From: Scortum barcoo
Lineage: Eukaryota; Chordata; Actinopteri; Centrarchiformes; Terapontidae
Reading direction: 5' to 3'
Length of the DNA: 64,000 nt
Assembly: GCA_023238725.1 (NCBI GenBank)
Contig: CM041539.1
Span: 24,888,104 to 24,952,103, forward strand
Position numbers and translations under genes: made by a program. Numbering within the stretch: the stretch's first letter is position 1; every line of letters begins with the position of its first letter. Positions 1-11,073 of this stretch are shown here, in pieces. Under the pieces are notes generated by a model. That model was given only the letters and a program-made list of their open reading frames with translations. It was not told the DNA's origin and ran no database searches.

Positions 1-440
1 NNNNNNNNNNNNNNNNNNNNNNNNNNNNNNNNNNNNNNNNNNNNNNNNNNNNNNNNNNNNNNNNNNNNNNNNNNNNNNNNNNNNNNNNNNNNNNNNNNNN
101 NNNNNNNNNNNNNNNNNNNNNNNNNNNNNNNNNNNNNNNNNNNNNNNNNNNNNNNNNNNNNNNNNNNNNNNNNNNNNNNNNNNNNNNNNNNNNNNNNNNN
201 NNNNNNNNNNNNNNNNNNNNNNNNNNNNNNNNNNNNNNNNNNNNNNNNNNNNNNNNNNNNNNNNNNNNNNNNNNNNNNNNNNNNNNNNNNNNNNNNNNNN
301 NNNNNNNNNNNNNNNNNNNNNNNNNNNNNNNNNNNNNNNNNNNNNNNNNNNNNNNNNNNNNNNNNNNNNNNNNNNNNNNNNNNNNNNNNNNNNNNNNNNN
401 NNNNNNNNNNNNNNNNNNNNNNNNNNNNNNNNNNNNNNNN
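1..440. other. Assembly gap
   Basis: All bases are N. Sequence resumes at 441 inside repeat-derived DNA, so the gap probably lies in a repeat that the assembler could not cross. Confidence 0.99.
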
Positions 441-1210
441 AACAGGATCATCCAGCCTGGGTCCCGCCAGCTCCATCATCTGCCCCAGAGTGGAAACACC
501 TGCAGTTCTCTGTAGTCTGGACAAAGTGGGTCCACTCCAGCTGGGACAGTCAGAAACCCTCTGAACAGTACAGGTTCCTGTAGGAGCCAGTACAGAGAGT
601 CAGCCGGCCTGTTCCCTCCTCTGCTTCCTGTAAAATCCACAGTCAGAAACCTCTGAACTCTGCGAGTCCAACAGACCATCAACTCAGTAACAGTCCGATC
701 CAGTCCAGCTCAGAGAGAGCCACAAGCCAGTCCAGCTCACAGTCCACCTCAGTCCCATCTGCAGGTCCGAGTCGCCATCCGCTGAACCAGGCCAGAGATG
801 AAGTGCTGCCCCAGAGTCAGTCTCAACACCTGCCCTCCTGAAACACCTGCTCTCAGTTCTCAGTAGTCTGGACAAAGTGGGTCCACTCCAGCTGGGACAG
901 TCCAGAAACCCTCCACCCTCTGAACAGTACCAGGTTCCTGTAGGAGCCAGCCACCTACAGAGAGTCAGCCTGTTCCCTCCTCTGCTTCCTCAGTAAAACC
1001 TCCACACTGAGAAAACACTTCTGTAAAACGCTGGCAGAGATGAAGTGTCCAGACTCCTGCAGTCCAATCAGGAACAGAGCCAGACCCAGTCTCAGACCAC
1101 CACACCTCAGGTGCAAGGATGCAGCAGGATAAACGCCTCCAATACCAGGTCTGCAGGTCCGGTCAGGAGTCTCTGTCTGTATGAACTGAAGGCGAAAGGC
1201 AGCGCTCCTG
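441..1210. repeat. Imperfectly duplicated stretch beside the gap
   Basis: A block of about 150 bp at roughly 490-640 is repeated at roughly 838-1005, both holding the words GACAAAGTGGGTCCACTCC and TGTTCCCTCCTCTGCTTCC. The first copy lacks several small pieces that the second has, and a third scrap lies near 640-665. No intact reading frame crosses it. It could be the 3' part of the neighbouring LINE or a misassembled edge of the gap. Confidence 0.55.
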
Positions 1211-1214
1211 CTGG

Positions 1215-3470
1215 CTAGATGGACCAGACCCTGTCCACCCTTCTCCTCTGGCAGAAACCAGATGCTCTGAGGGACCAGTGCAGTCCCAAAAAATCCACTA
1301 ACACTGCCTGAATGTGAGGCAGAAGAGAAACCGGGGGGTCAACACAGGCCAACCGGTGCCACAGAGCAGTAGAGACCCAATTATTTATTATATCAGTACA
1401 CGGCCACTGTAGGACATTTTTGGTACATGCCACTTCCATTTTTCAAGCCGACCTTTGACCTTTTCTAAAACATTTTCCCAGTTTTTCCTACAATCATTTC
1501 ATTTCCCAAAAAGACTCCTAAATATTTCAGCCCTCCTTTCTTCCACATCAAGCCTCCAGGTAGCCTGAGCTGACTGACCCCTGACCCCCCAGCCTGTCCC
1601 CAACCACAACAGCTTCACTCTTACCCCAGTTAACTTTGGCCGAGGAAATGCACCCAAACTGATCCAGTGTTTATTAAAATGTCCATTTCCTTCTGTGAGT
1701 TAACCAGGGCTACGACATCATCAGTGTACTCCGACAGTTTAAAAGAGACATTGCAGCCAGGAACACAAACACCACTCAATTTGTTCCTCAGTTTGTGAAG
1801 CAGAGGTTCATTGGCCAGGGAATAGAGCATGCCGGACAGACAGCAGCCCTGTCTGATCCAACTCTGAACACTAAAAGGAGAACTCAGACCTCCATTTATT
1901 TTCAGAACACTCGCAAGTGTCACAGTACGGAACCCGGATCTTAGCTATAAAGCCTGGGCTAAAACCAAAAGCAGCTAAAGTCTGCCACAGATACTTGTGT
2001 TCAACCCTGGTCAAAAGCTTTTTCCTGGTCTATTGAAATAAGACCAGTGTCTACAGCCAATGAGCCAGAGACTTCCAAAATATCCTGAATCAACAGTGAC
2101 GTTGTCACTGAATAGCCTGCCGGGCACATGTCCGTCTGATCAGGATGGATGATAGATGCCATCACCTCTCTGAGTCTGGAGGCCAGGACTTTGGACTTGG
2201 ACAGTATTTTATAGTCTGTGCAGAGCAGAAAGACAGGTCTCCAGTTCTTTAGCTCCTGCAGGTCTCCCTTATTGGGCAGTAAGGTGATGACTGCCCTCCT
2301 GCAGCTCAGAGGCAGCCGTCCTCTCTCCAGGCAGTTGTTAACCACCTCCACCAGGTCTTCTCCCAACACAGACCAGAAAGAGTTAAAAAAGTCAACAGGG
2401 AGACATTGATTCCAGGAGCTTTCCCACTCTTTAGGCTCATCAGAGCAGTATGCAGTTCCTGCAGAGATAACTGAGCCTCCAACTTTGTGTTGGCTTCAGT
2501 CTCCACCTGAGGAAGACCTGTGAAGAAGCTGCTGCACACATCTGGGTTCACTTTTAAATAGATCTTTATAAAAACAGACTGCAAATTTCCTGATCTCAGA
2601 AGAGTCAGAGATTGCAGAGCCGCTGCTGGATCGCAGGGAGTGAACTATTTTTCTTTGTCCGTTCTTCCTCTCCAGACCAAAGAAGAACTGAGAGGGGACA
2701 TTCATCTGGTGTGATGTTAAAAAATCGTGACATGACCAGAGCACTTTCTGCTGCCACGCCCAGCAGGTTGGCTAAAGTCCGCTTTTTAGATTTGAGGGAA
2801 TTTAAAAGCCCTCAATCTCCTGTAGACTCTGCTCGACTCTGCAGTTCTACCAGCTGAGTCTCCAGGTCCCTCATAGATCTGGTTATGTCTCTAGTGACAT
2901 TACGAGTGAACTGTTGACAAAGTTGCTTAATCTGAGTCTTTACCAAAGTCCCACCATTGTTGGACACTGCTAAAAACAGACTTAGATTTTCTGTGAGCTA
3001 GCCAGAAATGTTCAAAAGCCACTCTAAAAGCTTTGTCATGGAGCAGGGCAACATTAAAATGCCAATACGCACTAAAAACAGAACAAAAAAAGAGACAATA
3101 CAGCTGTTAAAAATGTTCACATGATGTTTAAAAGCATAGAGCCTGTCTAGCCTGGCCAGAGATAAAAAGTTGTCTTTTGAGTGACTCCACATGTACTGCC
3201 TGTGATTTCTGTTAAAAATCCTCCACATGTCTGACAGCTCATGAGCCTCAGTCAGCTGTCTGAGCCTGCGTGATGAAGCAGGGTGAGGCTCCTGGTGGTT
3301 CCTGTCCAACACTGGATTTTCAGAGCAGTTAAAATCACCTCCTAAAAACAGAAACTCATCACTGTTACAATTTTTGAAGGTTTCACATATAACATTCATT
3401 ACTTGGAGTCACTCCACCCCCTTAATAGGAGCATAAATATTAATAAAAACCACAGTGATCTTATCAAACT
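1215..3470 (-). pseudogene. LINE ORF2 remnant (endonuclease and reverse transcriptase)
   Basis: The minus strand encodes recognisable parts of a LINE polyprotein in broken frames. At 2998-3399 is an endonuclease segment with the FLGGDFNC motif that AP-type endonucleases carry. At 2001-2369 is an RT segment with the NWRPVFLLCTDYKILSK and SIDQEKAFDQG wording (motif A region). At 1630-1923 is the segment that follows it, including a GCCLSGMLYSLANEPLL region and YTDDVVAL, where the catalytic YxDD-type motif is visible. At 1215-1439 is a C-terminal thumb-like piece. At least four frame changes or stops separate these parts, so no functional protein can be made. Confidence 0.8.
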
Positions 3471-3595
3471 GCACCCTGACCTTTAGCAAGCTGCCTTTAT
3501 TAATCTCCTCAGTATTATATGAAAAAGGTAGGAAACTTCTGGAGAAGACCAGCTCTTTTCCCCTCCCACTCCTCCACTACAGCTGGACCTGTTGC

Positions 3596-4453
3596 TCAGG
3601 ATAACCTCTCCATCCCACCCCCCTGCTGCAGGAACTTTTTTGTGACAGTCAGTCTGCTCCTCCTGGTCACTTGCTCTCTGACTCTGCTGGGGGTTTCAGC
3701 TTTGCTCCCTTTTCTGCATCGTTCTATATTTTTCCTTTTTTGTGTGTTTCCTGAATCAGCATTACATCCACCTTCTTCAGAACGCTGTCCTTTCCCCTCT
3801 CTGCTTTTTACCGACACCTCCCCAGCCCGCCGCCCAGCACAGGAGTGGATCAAATGTCCCTCTGCATCGCATCCGAAACACTTCATAGTTTCCGATGTGG
3901 CCAAAACCATGTAGCTGAAACCGTCTACTTTAAAATTAAAGGACAGATTACGTTCATTGCTGTTTTCTTTTAGCACCTATGAACACCTGTCTGCGGTGAC
4001 ACACAACGTGTTTCAGCAGGGGGGGATTTAGAGGCCAGAGACAGCATTTTAATCGGGGAGACGAGCTGTCCGAACCGGGACAGCTCTTTAGCCAGAAGCC
4101 TCGTTTCTGATGAACGGGGGACATTGGAGATTGTGATCTTTCTGGCCGGATTAACCAGCAGGTGAATCTGTCCTGGATGGCCATGCCTGACCACACCTGA
4201 CACCACCACATCACTGACTTTCTCCAGACTGTCCAGAAAGATCACCACCGCTCCATTCATACGGGAGGCAGACTTCACACTGCCGTATCCCACCACCTCT
4301 CCCACCGCTAAGGAGACCTCCTCCACCGGACAGCTGACCGACCGCCGGCACCAGTTTGACAGCATGATGGCGTGTCAGCTTCTCAAACTTGGCCGCGGCC
4401 TCTCCCACGGCATACTGCCCAAACCGAGCCGGTAGCCCCGCTACCAGGCCCAA
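3596..4453 (-). pseudogene. LINE ORF1 remnant with CCHC zinc knuckle
   Basis: Two overlapping minus-strand frames make up an ORF1-type protein. The upstream part (about 3970-4453) resembles the RNA-binding section of Tx1-like ORF1 proteins. The downstream part (3596-3976) carries CFGCDAEGHLIHSC, a perfect C-x2-C-x4-H-x4-C knuckle, followed by a basic and serine-rich tail. A frame change near 3980-4020 separates the two. ORF1 proteins coat the element RNA. The plus-strand open frame over 3519-3914 is its shadow. Confidence 0.75.
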
Positions 4454-5256
4454 AACACACCTGAACTACAGGTACACCTGTCAGCAAAACGCAGCAAAGG
4501 AAAGAAACAAAAAAAGATGCCACAACTCCACGCTCCACTCACTCCGCCACTCTGATTTTTGTTCATTTTGGCTTCTGTTTAGTATTTTCTGTTATGTGTT
4601 TATCTTGTGTCAGGCTGTAGTTACTTGCATTGTGTATGTTAAATGTAAATAAATGTTTAGAGTAAATAATGTTAATTAATTTCCCTGGGGTGGGAGGGGA
4701 CTCAAGTATAAAGGCCAGGTGAGGAGTTAGTGCAGGGTGTGAGAAGGGGGTCAGATTGAAGGACTCATCGGCTTTGCTGCTGCAATCTATTGTATTCTGC
4801 TGCACCTTGGTGACTCCTTTGTCCTGCTGGTTTGTTGCTTTTTATTGTTCTATCATGCTTTGCTCCTCAATGCTGCTTGGTTCATCCAGTTTGTAGAGGT
4901 TTACTACCATCAAAACCTTACAGGAACATTAAGAATTTTAAGTCACAGTCATAGTGATAGCAGGCTCAGCAAACAATCCAAGACATACATGTGTCTGGCA
5001 ACATCATCTAGTTCCTCCTCAGAGTCCTGCCTCAGAGTCAGAGGCAAAAGAAGAATCAGTCATAATCAGCCTTATTGGCCAGGTATGTGTACACATTCAA
5101 GTTATCTGACTCATTGCTCTCAATACACAGACACAAAAATAGCTAAATACATGGACAACAAGCTCGACAAGATAAGCATGAACATTAAACCAATATGTAC
5201 AGATATAAATATATATATATTTATAAATATATAGTATATGTTTATATCTGTACAAG
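4454..5256. other. Intergenic stretch without a recognised gene
   Basis: No coding exon is recognised. Around 4711 there is a TATA-like word (AGTATAAAGG) in a GC-richer context that could come from an old LTR, but there is no matching partner. About 5040-5110 reads like the 3' end of a fish LINE (CCTTATTGGCCAGGTATGTG, a phrase common in fish repeats). 5203-5240 is an AT-rich simple stretch just ahead of the 5' LTR. Confidence 0.5.
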
Positions 5257-5917
5257 TGTTATGACCCGAGGTCATAAGGTTGTGTTTCAGTGTGTCTGTG
5301 TGATTGTGTCCCTCAGTGTGTGTTGTTTGTCATTCCCTGCCTGAGGGAGGTGCTGTTTAGGTGTCCTTCCCCTCCTTCCCTTTTTGTGTTCTGTGTAGGT
5401 GGTGGCCAACTTCAAAATGGGACCCATCCATGCCAGCCAGCTCTCTCATTTCGCATCCTGACTCCCGACCCTGTGTGTGTGTGTGTGAGTGTGTGAGACC
5501 TTTGAGTTTTTTAAGGCTGGCAGGCCCTTCTTTGTGGAGTTTGCATGTTCTCCCTGTGCCTGCATGTGGGTTCTCTCTGGGTACTCCAGCTTCCTCCCAC
5601 AATCCACAGACATGCAGGTTAGGTTAATTGGCAACTCTAAATTGCCCCTAGGTGTGAATGTGAGTGTGAGTGGTTGTCTGTCTTTCAATGTTACCCCTGC
5701 GACTGACTGGCGTCCAGTCCAGGGTGTACGCTGCCTCTCCCTACCCAGGACACCCTGTGTGTGCTCAGGATAAGCAGGTTTAGAGGATGGATGAATGGAT
5801 GGATGGATGGATGGATGAATGCAATTTGTATATCTGGTGGTCATCTTTGGGAGCAGGGAGAGAGGGAGTCACACCCTTTATGTTGTGCCTTAGATTCCCC
5901 TAGGCTGGGCCATAACA
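5257..5917 (+). repeat. 5' LTR of the retrotransposon, with nested insertion
   Basis: The LTR opens with TGTTATG and closes with CATAACA, a perfect 7-bp terminal inverted repeat in the usual TG...CA format. Bases 5257-5455 align with the 3' LTR at 8476-8708. The 3' LTR carries about 27 extra bases near 8625-8651 that the 5' copy lacks, and there are several substitutions, so the insertion is not young. The later part of this LTR includes a SINE-like insertion. Confidence 0.85.
5531..5820 (+). repeat. SINE-like fish repeat with GGAT tail nested in the 5' LTR
   Basis: The body contains GGAGTTTGCATGTTCTCCCT and the phrase CTCCCACAATCCACAGACATG, a very common fish interspersed repeat in my experience. 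It ends in a short GGAT/GATG tandem tail at about 5788-5818, the kind of 3' tail seen on RTE-mobilised elements such as Rex3. The matching region is absent from the 3' LTR as far as that can be followed. The family name is uncertain. Confidence 0.65.
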
Positions 5918-5922
5918 TAAAT

Positions 5923-5940
5923 TGGGGGCTCGTCTGGGAT
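5923..5940 (+). promoter_or_regulatory. Primer binding site, tRNA-Pro type
   Basis: Five bases after the 5' LTR the sequence is TGGGGGCTCGTCTGGGAT. It differs by one base from the tRNA-Pro-complementary primer site known from murine leukaemia-type retroviruses. This fixes the LTR boundary at 5917 and the plus-strand orientation of the element. Confidence 0.85.
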
Positions 5941-6078
5941 TTCAATGCCTTGTGTAGGTATTTGGGCATGAGTATTTTTCCCCTTTTCACATCTCTGGTT
6001 GGTCTTTTTTTTTTTCAGGTCTGTGTGTGTAATCATGGAATTTGATTTGGATACTTTGCATACTGGATACTTTGATAC

Positions 6079-8441
6079 TTGCAGATTGTTGCAAATTTGT
6101 TCAATGTTAAAGTGCCTTTAAGTGTGAAGAAAGATGAGCTCAGGCAGTTCTTGGTCGAGAGGCTGGGGGAGACGGGCTTGTTTGCGGACCAGTCCACAGC
6201 AGAGGTTGCAGCAAAGGCTGATATGGAGATTCGAGATCCTGTGCCACCCGTCACACCTGCTCCCAAAGACACTCCTGTTTTGCCGGGCATGTCGGCGGAC
6301 GAACTCCAGCTGACACTCCGCATCAAAGAACTGGAGGTGAGGAATCGGGAGTTAGAGGTGGAGGCTATGCACCACCTGAGGGTGAGAGCTTTTGGAGCTG
6401 GAGCGTCAGCCCAGGGTCACTGCTGCAGTCACCTGTCACTCAGTCCCTCCCCGCACTCTCCCCATGAAAGCTTCGACGTGTCTAAGCACATTGCACTTGT
6501 GCCACCATTCAGGGAGGGCCAAAGGATGTATGACCGTTGTTGCTTCAGTGTAAATTAGTGGGGAAAGGTCAGGAAGTTTGTTTGTGCCACCCTCACAGTG
6601 GAACAGAGTTTGAATTATGACTTATTAAAAACCACTGTGTTGCATGCCTATGAGCTGGTGCCTGAAGCTTATAGGCAAAAATTCAGAAATTGTGCGAAAA
6701 GTGCCAACCAGACTTATGTGGAATTTGCGTGTGAGAAAGGAGCTCTCTTTGACAAGTAGTGTCAAGCCAGCAAAGTGAGTGACTTTGCCCAGCTGAGAGA
6801 ACTTGTGTTGCTAGAAGAATTTAAGAAGTGCTTGCCGGAGCGCATTGTTGTGTATTTGAATGAGCAAAAAGTGCTGTCTCTCTTTGAAGCTGCAGTGCTT
6901 GCAGATGAGTTTGCTTTAACTCATAAGTGTGTTTTTGTCTTCTGTGCAGCATGAATCCTCAGTACCTGTTGAAAATAAAAAACAAGGTCACCAAAAACTT
7001 TTTCGCAGGCGCAATCAGGCCGCAAGTAGAAATCGCGAGTGTTTTTATTATCATGAACCTGGCCATCTCATCGCAATCTGTCCTGCATTAAAACAAAAAC
7101 AACAATCCAAAGGTAAAAATCCCTCAGCCGTGGGGCTCCTTCAAACTGAGCCAGCTGTTAGTCAGCATGAGGCTGTGACTGAGCTGTCAAAAAGCGAAAT
7201 TGACGCTGATTTTAAGCCGTTCATCTCGCAGGGCTTTTTATCACTGACTGGCAAGGAGTTGGACAGAGTGCCGATCACCATCTTAAGAGACACCGGCGCT
7301 AAACATTCTGAGTTGTGCCATTTTCTGAAAAATCATACTGTGGTTCTGACTTGTTGGTGTGGGGAAGTGTTTTACGCATCCCACTTCACACAGTGACACT
7401 CTCCTCTGCCTTCGTGTCTGGCCCAGCGAGAGTAGGTGTGCGTGACCAGCTACCTGTCGCGGGTGTTGATTTAATTCTGGGAAATGATTTGGCTTGAGTA
7501 AAAGTGTTTCCGTCTACTCCAGAGGTAACTGAAACGCCTGAGATGGATGTGTGTGTGATGTTGCTCCCACTGTGCACGACTTGCCGTCCATCTTTCCGGC
7601 GTGCGTCGTGACATGTGCCCAGGCTCGTAAGCTTGGTGATGTAGTAGATCTCGGTCATTCCTTTCTGAATGCATCAGATGATGTGGTCAGCCCCTCTCGC
7701 AGGGCAGGGACAGGTGCTTCCCGTGTCGGCTAAGGTGCAGGCCATTCTAGATTTCCCTGTGCCAGAAATGCGGCAGCAGCTCCGACAATTTCTGGGGATT
7801 CTATACCGGTTTCTACCATGGATTTTGTAAGAATTTTGCTAGCGTGGTTGCACCCCTCACTAGCTTGGTGAGCCCCAACAGACAGTTTGTTTGGACTGTG
7901 GCGTGTCAGGACTCATTCCATTCTGCTAAGGCTCTTCTGTGCAATGCGCCTATTCTGGTTGCACCTGATTTCGCGCGTCCCTTTAAGATTGAGGTGGATG
8001 CGAGCGCTTATGGCGCAGGTGCAGTACTTCTGCAGGAAGATGATCATGGCATCGATCACCCAGTGTGCTACTTCTCAAAAAAATTCAACAAACAGCAGTT
8101 GAATTATAGTACCATTGAGAAGGAAGCCCTAGTATTGCTGTTATCACTACAGCACTTTGAAGTTTATGTTGGATTAAGTTCCACCCTTGATAATCAGGAC
8201 CCTGCACGAGATGTTAAAATCTTTGAGATGTAAAATCGTTGTGTTCTCAGACCACAATCCACTGGTGTTTCTGTCTCGCATGCGCAATCATAATCAGCGC
8301 CTGATGCACTCATTGCTGCTGCAAGATTTTAACATTGAGATCTGTCACATCAAAGGAACCCAGAACGTGGTGGCTGATGCTGCACGAGATGCTGAGGCTG
8401 ATCTCGTGCAGGGTCCTGATTATCAAGACATTTCAATTTGA
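6079..8441 (+). pseudogene. gag-pol remnant of the LTR retrotransposon
   Basis: The gag-like frame begins near 6079 with a charged, coiled region and stops at 6558. After further frame breaks a CFYYHEPGHLIAICP segment (about 7039-7083) is a knuckle-like nucleocapsid motif in which the first cysteine pair is altered. A protease-like piece follows, with ILRDTGAKHS around 7275-7310 in place of the usual DTG/DSG environment, and GVDLILGNDLA in another frame. At about 7740 the sequence jumps straight to the RT connection region, so the RT catalytic core has been deleted. RNase H-like sequence runs to 8441. Integrase is absent. Described only as a dead element. Confidence 0.75.
8187..8426. repeat. 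Perfect 26-bp inverted repeat inside the pol remnant
   Basis: Bases 8187-8212 are the exact reverse complement of 8401-8426. The left arm lies in a block of about 50 bp that interrupts an otherwise recognisable RNase H reading, so it looks like an inverted copy of the downstream sequence pasted upstream. Confidence 0.85.
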
Positions 8442-8475
8442 GGGATGAAATGTTTGATCTAGGTAGGTGGGGGGG

Positions 8476-8708
8476 TGTTATGACCCGAGGTCATAAGGTT
8501 GTGTTTCAGTGTGTCTGTGTGATTGTGTCCCTCAGTGTGTGTTGTTTGTCGCTCCCTGCCATGAGGGAGGTGCTGTTTCCGTGTCCTTCCCCTCCTTCCC
8601 TTTTGTGTTCTGTGTAGGTGGTGGCCAGTGATTGGACGGAGGATCAGCAGGACCAACTTCAGAATGGGACCCGTCCATCCATGCCGGCCAGCTCTCTCTC
8701 ATTTCGTG
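8476..8708 (+). repeat. Truncated 3' LTR
   Basis: Begins TGTTATGACC directly after a G-rich purine tract (8461-8475, a polypurine-tract candidate) and follows the 5' LTR to about 8708, where similarity stops. The rest of the LTR, including the CATAACA end, is missing, so no target-site duplication can be checked. Confidence 0.8.
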
Positions 8709-8997
8709 TCAGTGCTGTGTGCTTCTGCTGAGTCTAAGACTGAGTGATGATATCTACACAATAGAAAAGATGTGTGTATTTGATAAGAATATATTATTTA
8801 CAGATCCAGTGGATGTTTGTGTTACTGGGTTATTGCAAAAGGATTGTTCCTGAAACTCTGTCACTGGTGTTAACTGTTTGGAGTGACAGCCTGAGAAAAG
8901 ATGTGGTGTTTTGGCGTACACAGCTGTGTAGCGCCTACCAGACGGAAGGAGTGCAACAGGTTATGTCTGGGGTGTGATGAGTGCTGTTTTCTGACTC
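8709..8997. other. Intergenic stretch, nothing recognised
   Basis: No exon-like frame or repeat family is recognised. An open frame over 8774-8977 has no resemblance to a protein I know. Confidence 0.4.
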
Positions 8998-9510
8998 TGT
9001 CACCAGTTCTGATGGCTTAGGGTTAGGGTTAGGGTCCAGATGCTGAATGCCCACCTGACCGCTGAGCTGAAGTCTACAAACCAGATCCTCGCCTATGTCC
9101 CTGAAGAGTTGAAGTGTTACAGGATGTAGCGCAGTCCCAAGCTGACTGCATCATTCACTGACCTGGGTCCAGCATAGGAGCATAGGGCCTGTGACGTCCT
9201 TCAGGTGGGACAACATCAGCATCTCATGATTTCATGATCAAAGACATCAGGTCACTGGGCCTGTAGTCATTTAATCCTGTGATGGAGGGTTTCTCGCGGG
9301 ATGATGGTGGAGTGATTGAGGCAGGAGGGAACTTCACACAGCTCCAAAGGTCTGTTGACGATCTGTGTGAAGATGTCAATAAGGAGAGAAATATGCGGTC
9401 TGGTCTTCTCTCTCAGAAAAAGCCAACGCACATCCTCTTTACAGAGTACAGGTGTCAGTGGGGAAGGCTGAGAGTGGAGGAGGAGGTGCAGCAGTTTGTT
9501 TGATGTCATT
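8998..9510 (-). mobile_element. LINE reverse-transcriptase fragment
   Basis: The minus strand at 9267-9509 encodes IVNRPLELCEVPSCLNHSTIIP, and the adjoining sequence continues as a degraded ITGLNDYRP-like phrase. This is the stretch before RT motif A in fish LINEs of the Rex1/L2 kind (a cysteine-proline-x-x-hydrophobic phrase followed by a TIIPVPKK-like motif). Frameshifts separate the parts. The remainder down to about 9040 continues the same degraded frame. Confidence 0.6.
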
Positions 9511-10370
9511 TATAATGTCCTTCTGGCTCCTCAACAGTGATGCCAGATCTGAAAAGTTATTCTTTAGCTAATGTATTCCTAGCCTGGTTTTACAAGATTC
9601 TATCTCCACTTCTGTAGGCCTTCTCCTTGGCCTGACAAGCTGGCCAAAGCTGTAAACCAGGCTTTGTTATTGTTGGTGTTATTGTTTTGTTAGGTTTTGG
9701 TTTGCACACACGTCTTCACAAAAGCTGATGTAGGACACCATAGTGACAACGAGTTTGTCCAGGTCTGTAGCTGCAGCAAAAAAGTCTCCAATCACTTAAT
9801 CAAAGCAGGCCTTTAATTCCAGCTTTGCTACACTGGTCCATCTCCTCACAGTATTAACCATAGGCTTAGCTGATTCTGTTTTTTTCCCTGTAGGGAAAAG
9901 GATGACATGGACCATACAGTAAGACTCGCAAAGCTGCCAATGAATGAAAAGAATCTTTTATTATTATTTATATATATATATATATATATATAAACCACTT
10001 CAACTAGCTCTTTTAGTGCAAAGGATCAGCAGCTGTAGTCTAAGCTTGTCCGATATGTGCAAGTTCCTCATCCTGTCCCAAAGGGTGAGCCCAGACTCCT
10101 TGCAAAGAAATTCCTTGGTTGTTTGTTTGTGTGATCTCCTACTCAAAACTCAGGACCATAGGTGGGAGTTACAAGACAGTACATTGATCTATTGGAAATC
10201 AAGAGCTTTGCCTACTGCACACCCTGGTCATATTAAAGAGACTGCATGGCATGTTAAAGGCACATCAACGCTTATTTTACCACAATAGTGTTTTATGGGT
10301 ATTATAATGGTGTGCATCGATGTTGTTAATTAATAGGCAGCATGGAGCAAAGGAGCATGTGAATGGGTGT

Positions 10371-10411
<41 letters not shown>

Positions 10412-11042
10412 AGAGAGCAGCAGGGTTAGATAAGAGTTTAATAATAACTGTTATAGTCGGAAATTAGAAATTACAAGCTCACGGCTGTGGTTTAAGAACC
10501 TCTTACACCTGTTTTCTGCAAAGTAAACAATGTTGTTACCATTTTATGAGTCTGACTCATAGCTTACTTGAAAAGACTTGACTGTGCACTTTAATCCATA
10601 ACTTCAGCATGAGCCATCTGTGATGATTATCTTTCGCCACTCATCAAAGACAGTACACTTTTTTTGTGATGCAGAGTTAAACACTTACAGCTTACATAGC
10701 ATTAAAGAGACATTTAGTGAATTAGCTTCAACACATTACATACATAACAAAATTATTTTACTTCACAATGCAAAACAAGCAAGCAACAAGTGATACTGAG
10801 TTTGGATTACACTATACACTAACTTTAAATGAAATGTTTAGTGAACTCAAGCCAGCAGCCTAGTTCGGTCAGTCAACTAGAGTCTGATGCTTTGTTCAGA
10901 TGGCGTACTCCTCTCACTGCAACATACCTCCAACACACACACACACATTGTTGATCAAGGCATTGTACTTCAACCATTAGTGCTTTGCTTACTCTTGCAG
11001 TCATGCAAGAGATACACTGTCCACCTGAGGGCTATGCTGCAG

Positions 11043-11062
<20 letters not shown>
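9511..11062. other. Intergenic stretch without a recognised gene
   Basis: No supported gene. It holds a (TA)n run at about 9966-9993, a (TG)n run at about 10365-10411 and a short (CTG)n run near 11044-11064. Sequence at 9590-9920 has the feel of an old repeat (a polypyrimidine/lysine-poor non-coding text) but I cannot name it. Confidence 0.5.
10365..10411. repeat. (TG)n microsatellite
   Basis: About 20 uninterrupted GT/TG dinucleotides followed by normal sequence. Confidence 0.95.

Positions 11063-11073
<11 letters not shown>

Larger units (their letters stand above)
441..4453 (-). mobile_element. Decayed Tx1/L1-like LINE with ORF1 and ORF2 remnants
   Basis: Read on the minus strand, the order is that of a two-ORF non-LTR retrotransposon: an ORF1-like protein with a CCHC knuckle (about 4453 to 3596), then an endonuclease segment (about 3470 to 2998), then reverse transcriptase pieces (about 2744 to 1215). 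The pieces lie in several frames with stops between them, so the copy is dead. The lower end runs into a poorly ordered, internally duplicated stretch next to the gap, so the 3' end of the element is not defined. I assign it to the Tx1/L1 group from the ORF1 layout and the endonuclease and RT wording. Family assignment is from memory of such proteins, not from a search. Confidence 0.8.
5257..8708 (+). mobile_element. Internally deleted LTR retrotransposon, Ty3/gypsy-like
   Basis: Two similar long terminal repeats enclose about 2.6 kb of internal sequence. Order on the plus strand: 5' LTR, primer binding site, gag-like frame, CCHC-type knuckle, protease-like segment, then the connection/RNase H part of pol, a purine-rich tract and a truncated 3' LTR. 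The RT palm with its catalytic aspartates and the whole integrase are missing, and the frames are broken, so the copy cannot move by itself. The RNase H wording (EVDASAYGAGAVLLQ) and the order protease-RT-RNase H fit Ty3/gypsy elements better than Copia or BEL. Confidence 0.8.

Noticed and set aside
3519..3914. Plus-strand open frame of 131 codons
   Set aside because: It is the antisense shadow of the LINE ORF1 with the CCHC knuckle on the minus strand.
4700..4760. TATA-like word and possible orphan LTR
   Set aside because: No second LTR, no terminal repeat and no target duplication could be found.
9017..9034. Three TTAGGG units
   Set aside because: Too short to be an interstitial telomere; a similar short run near 17022-17038 shows that it is chance or repeat text.
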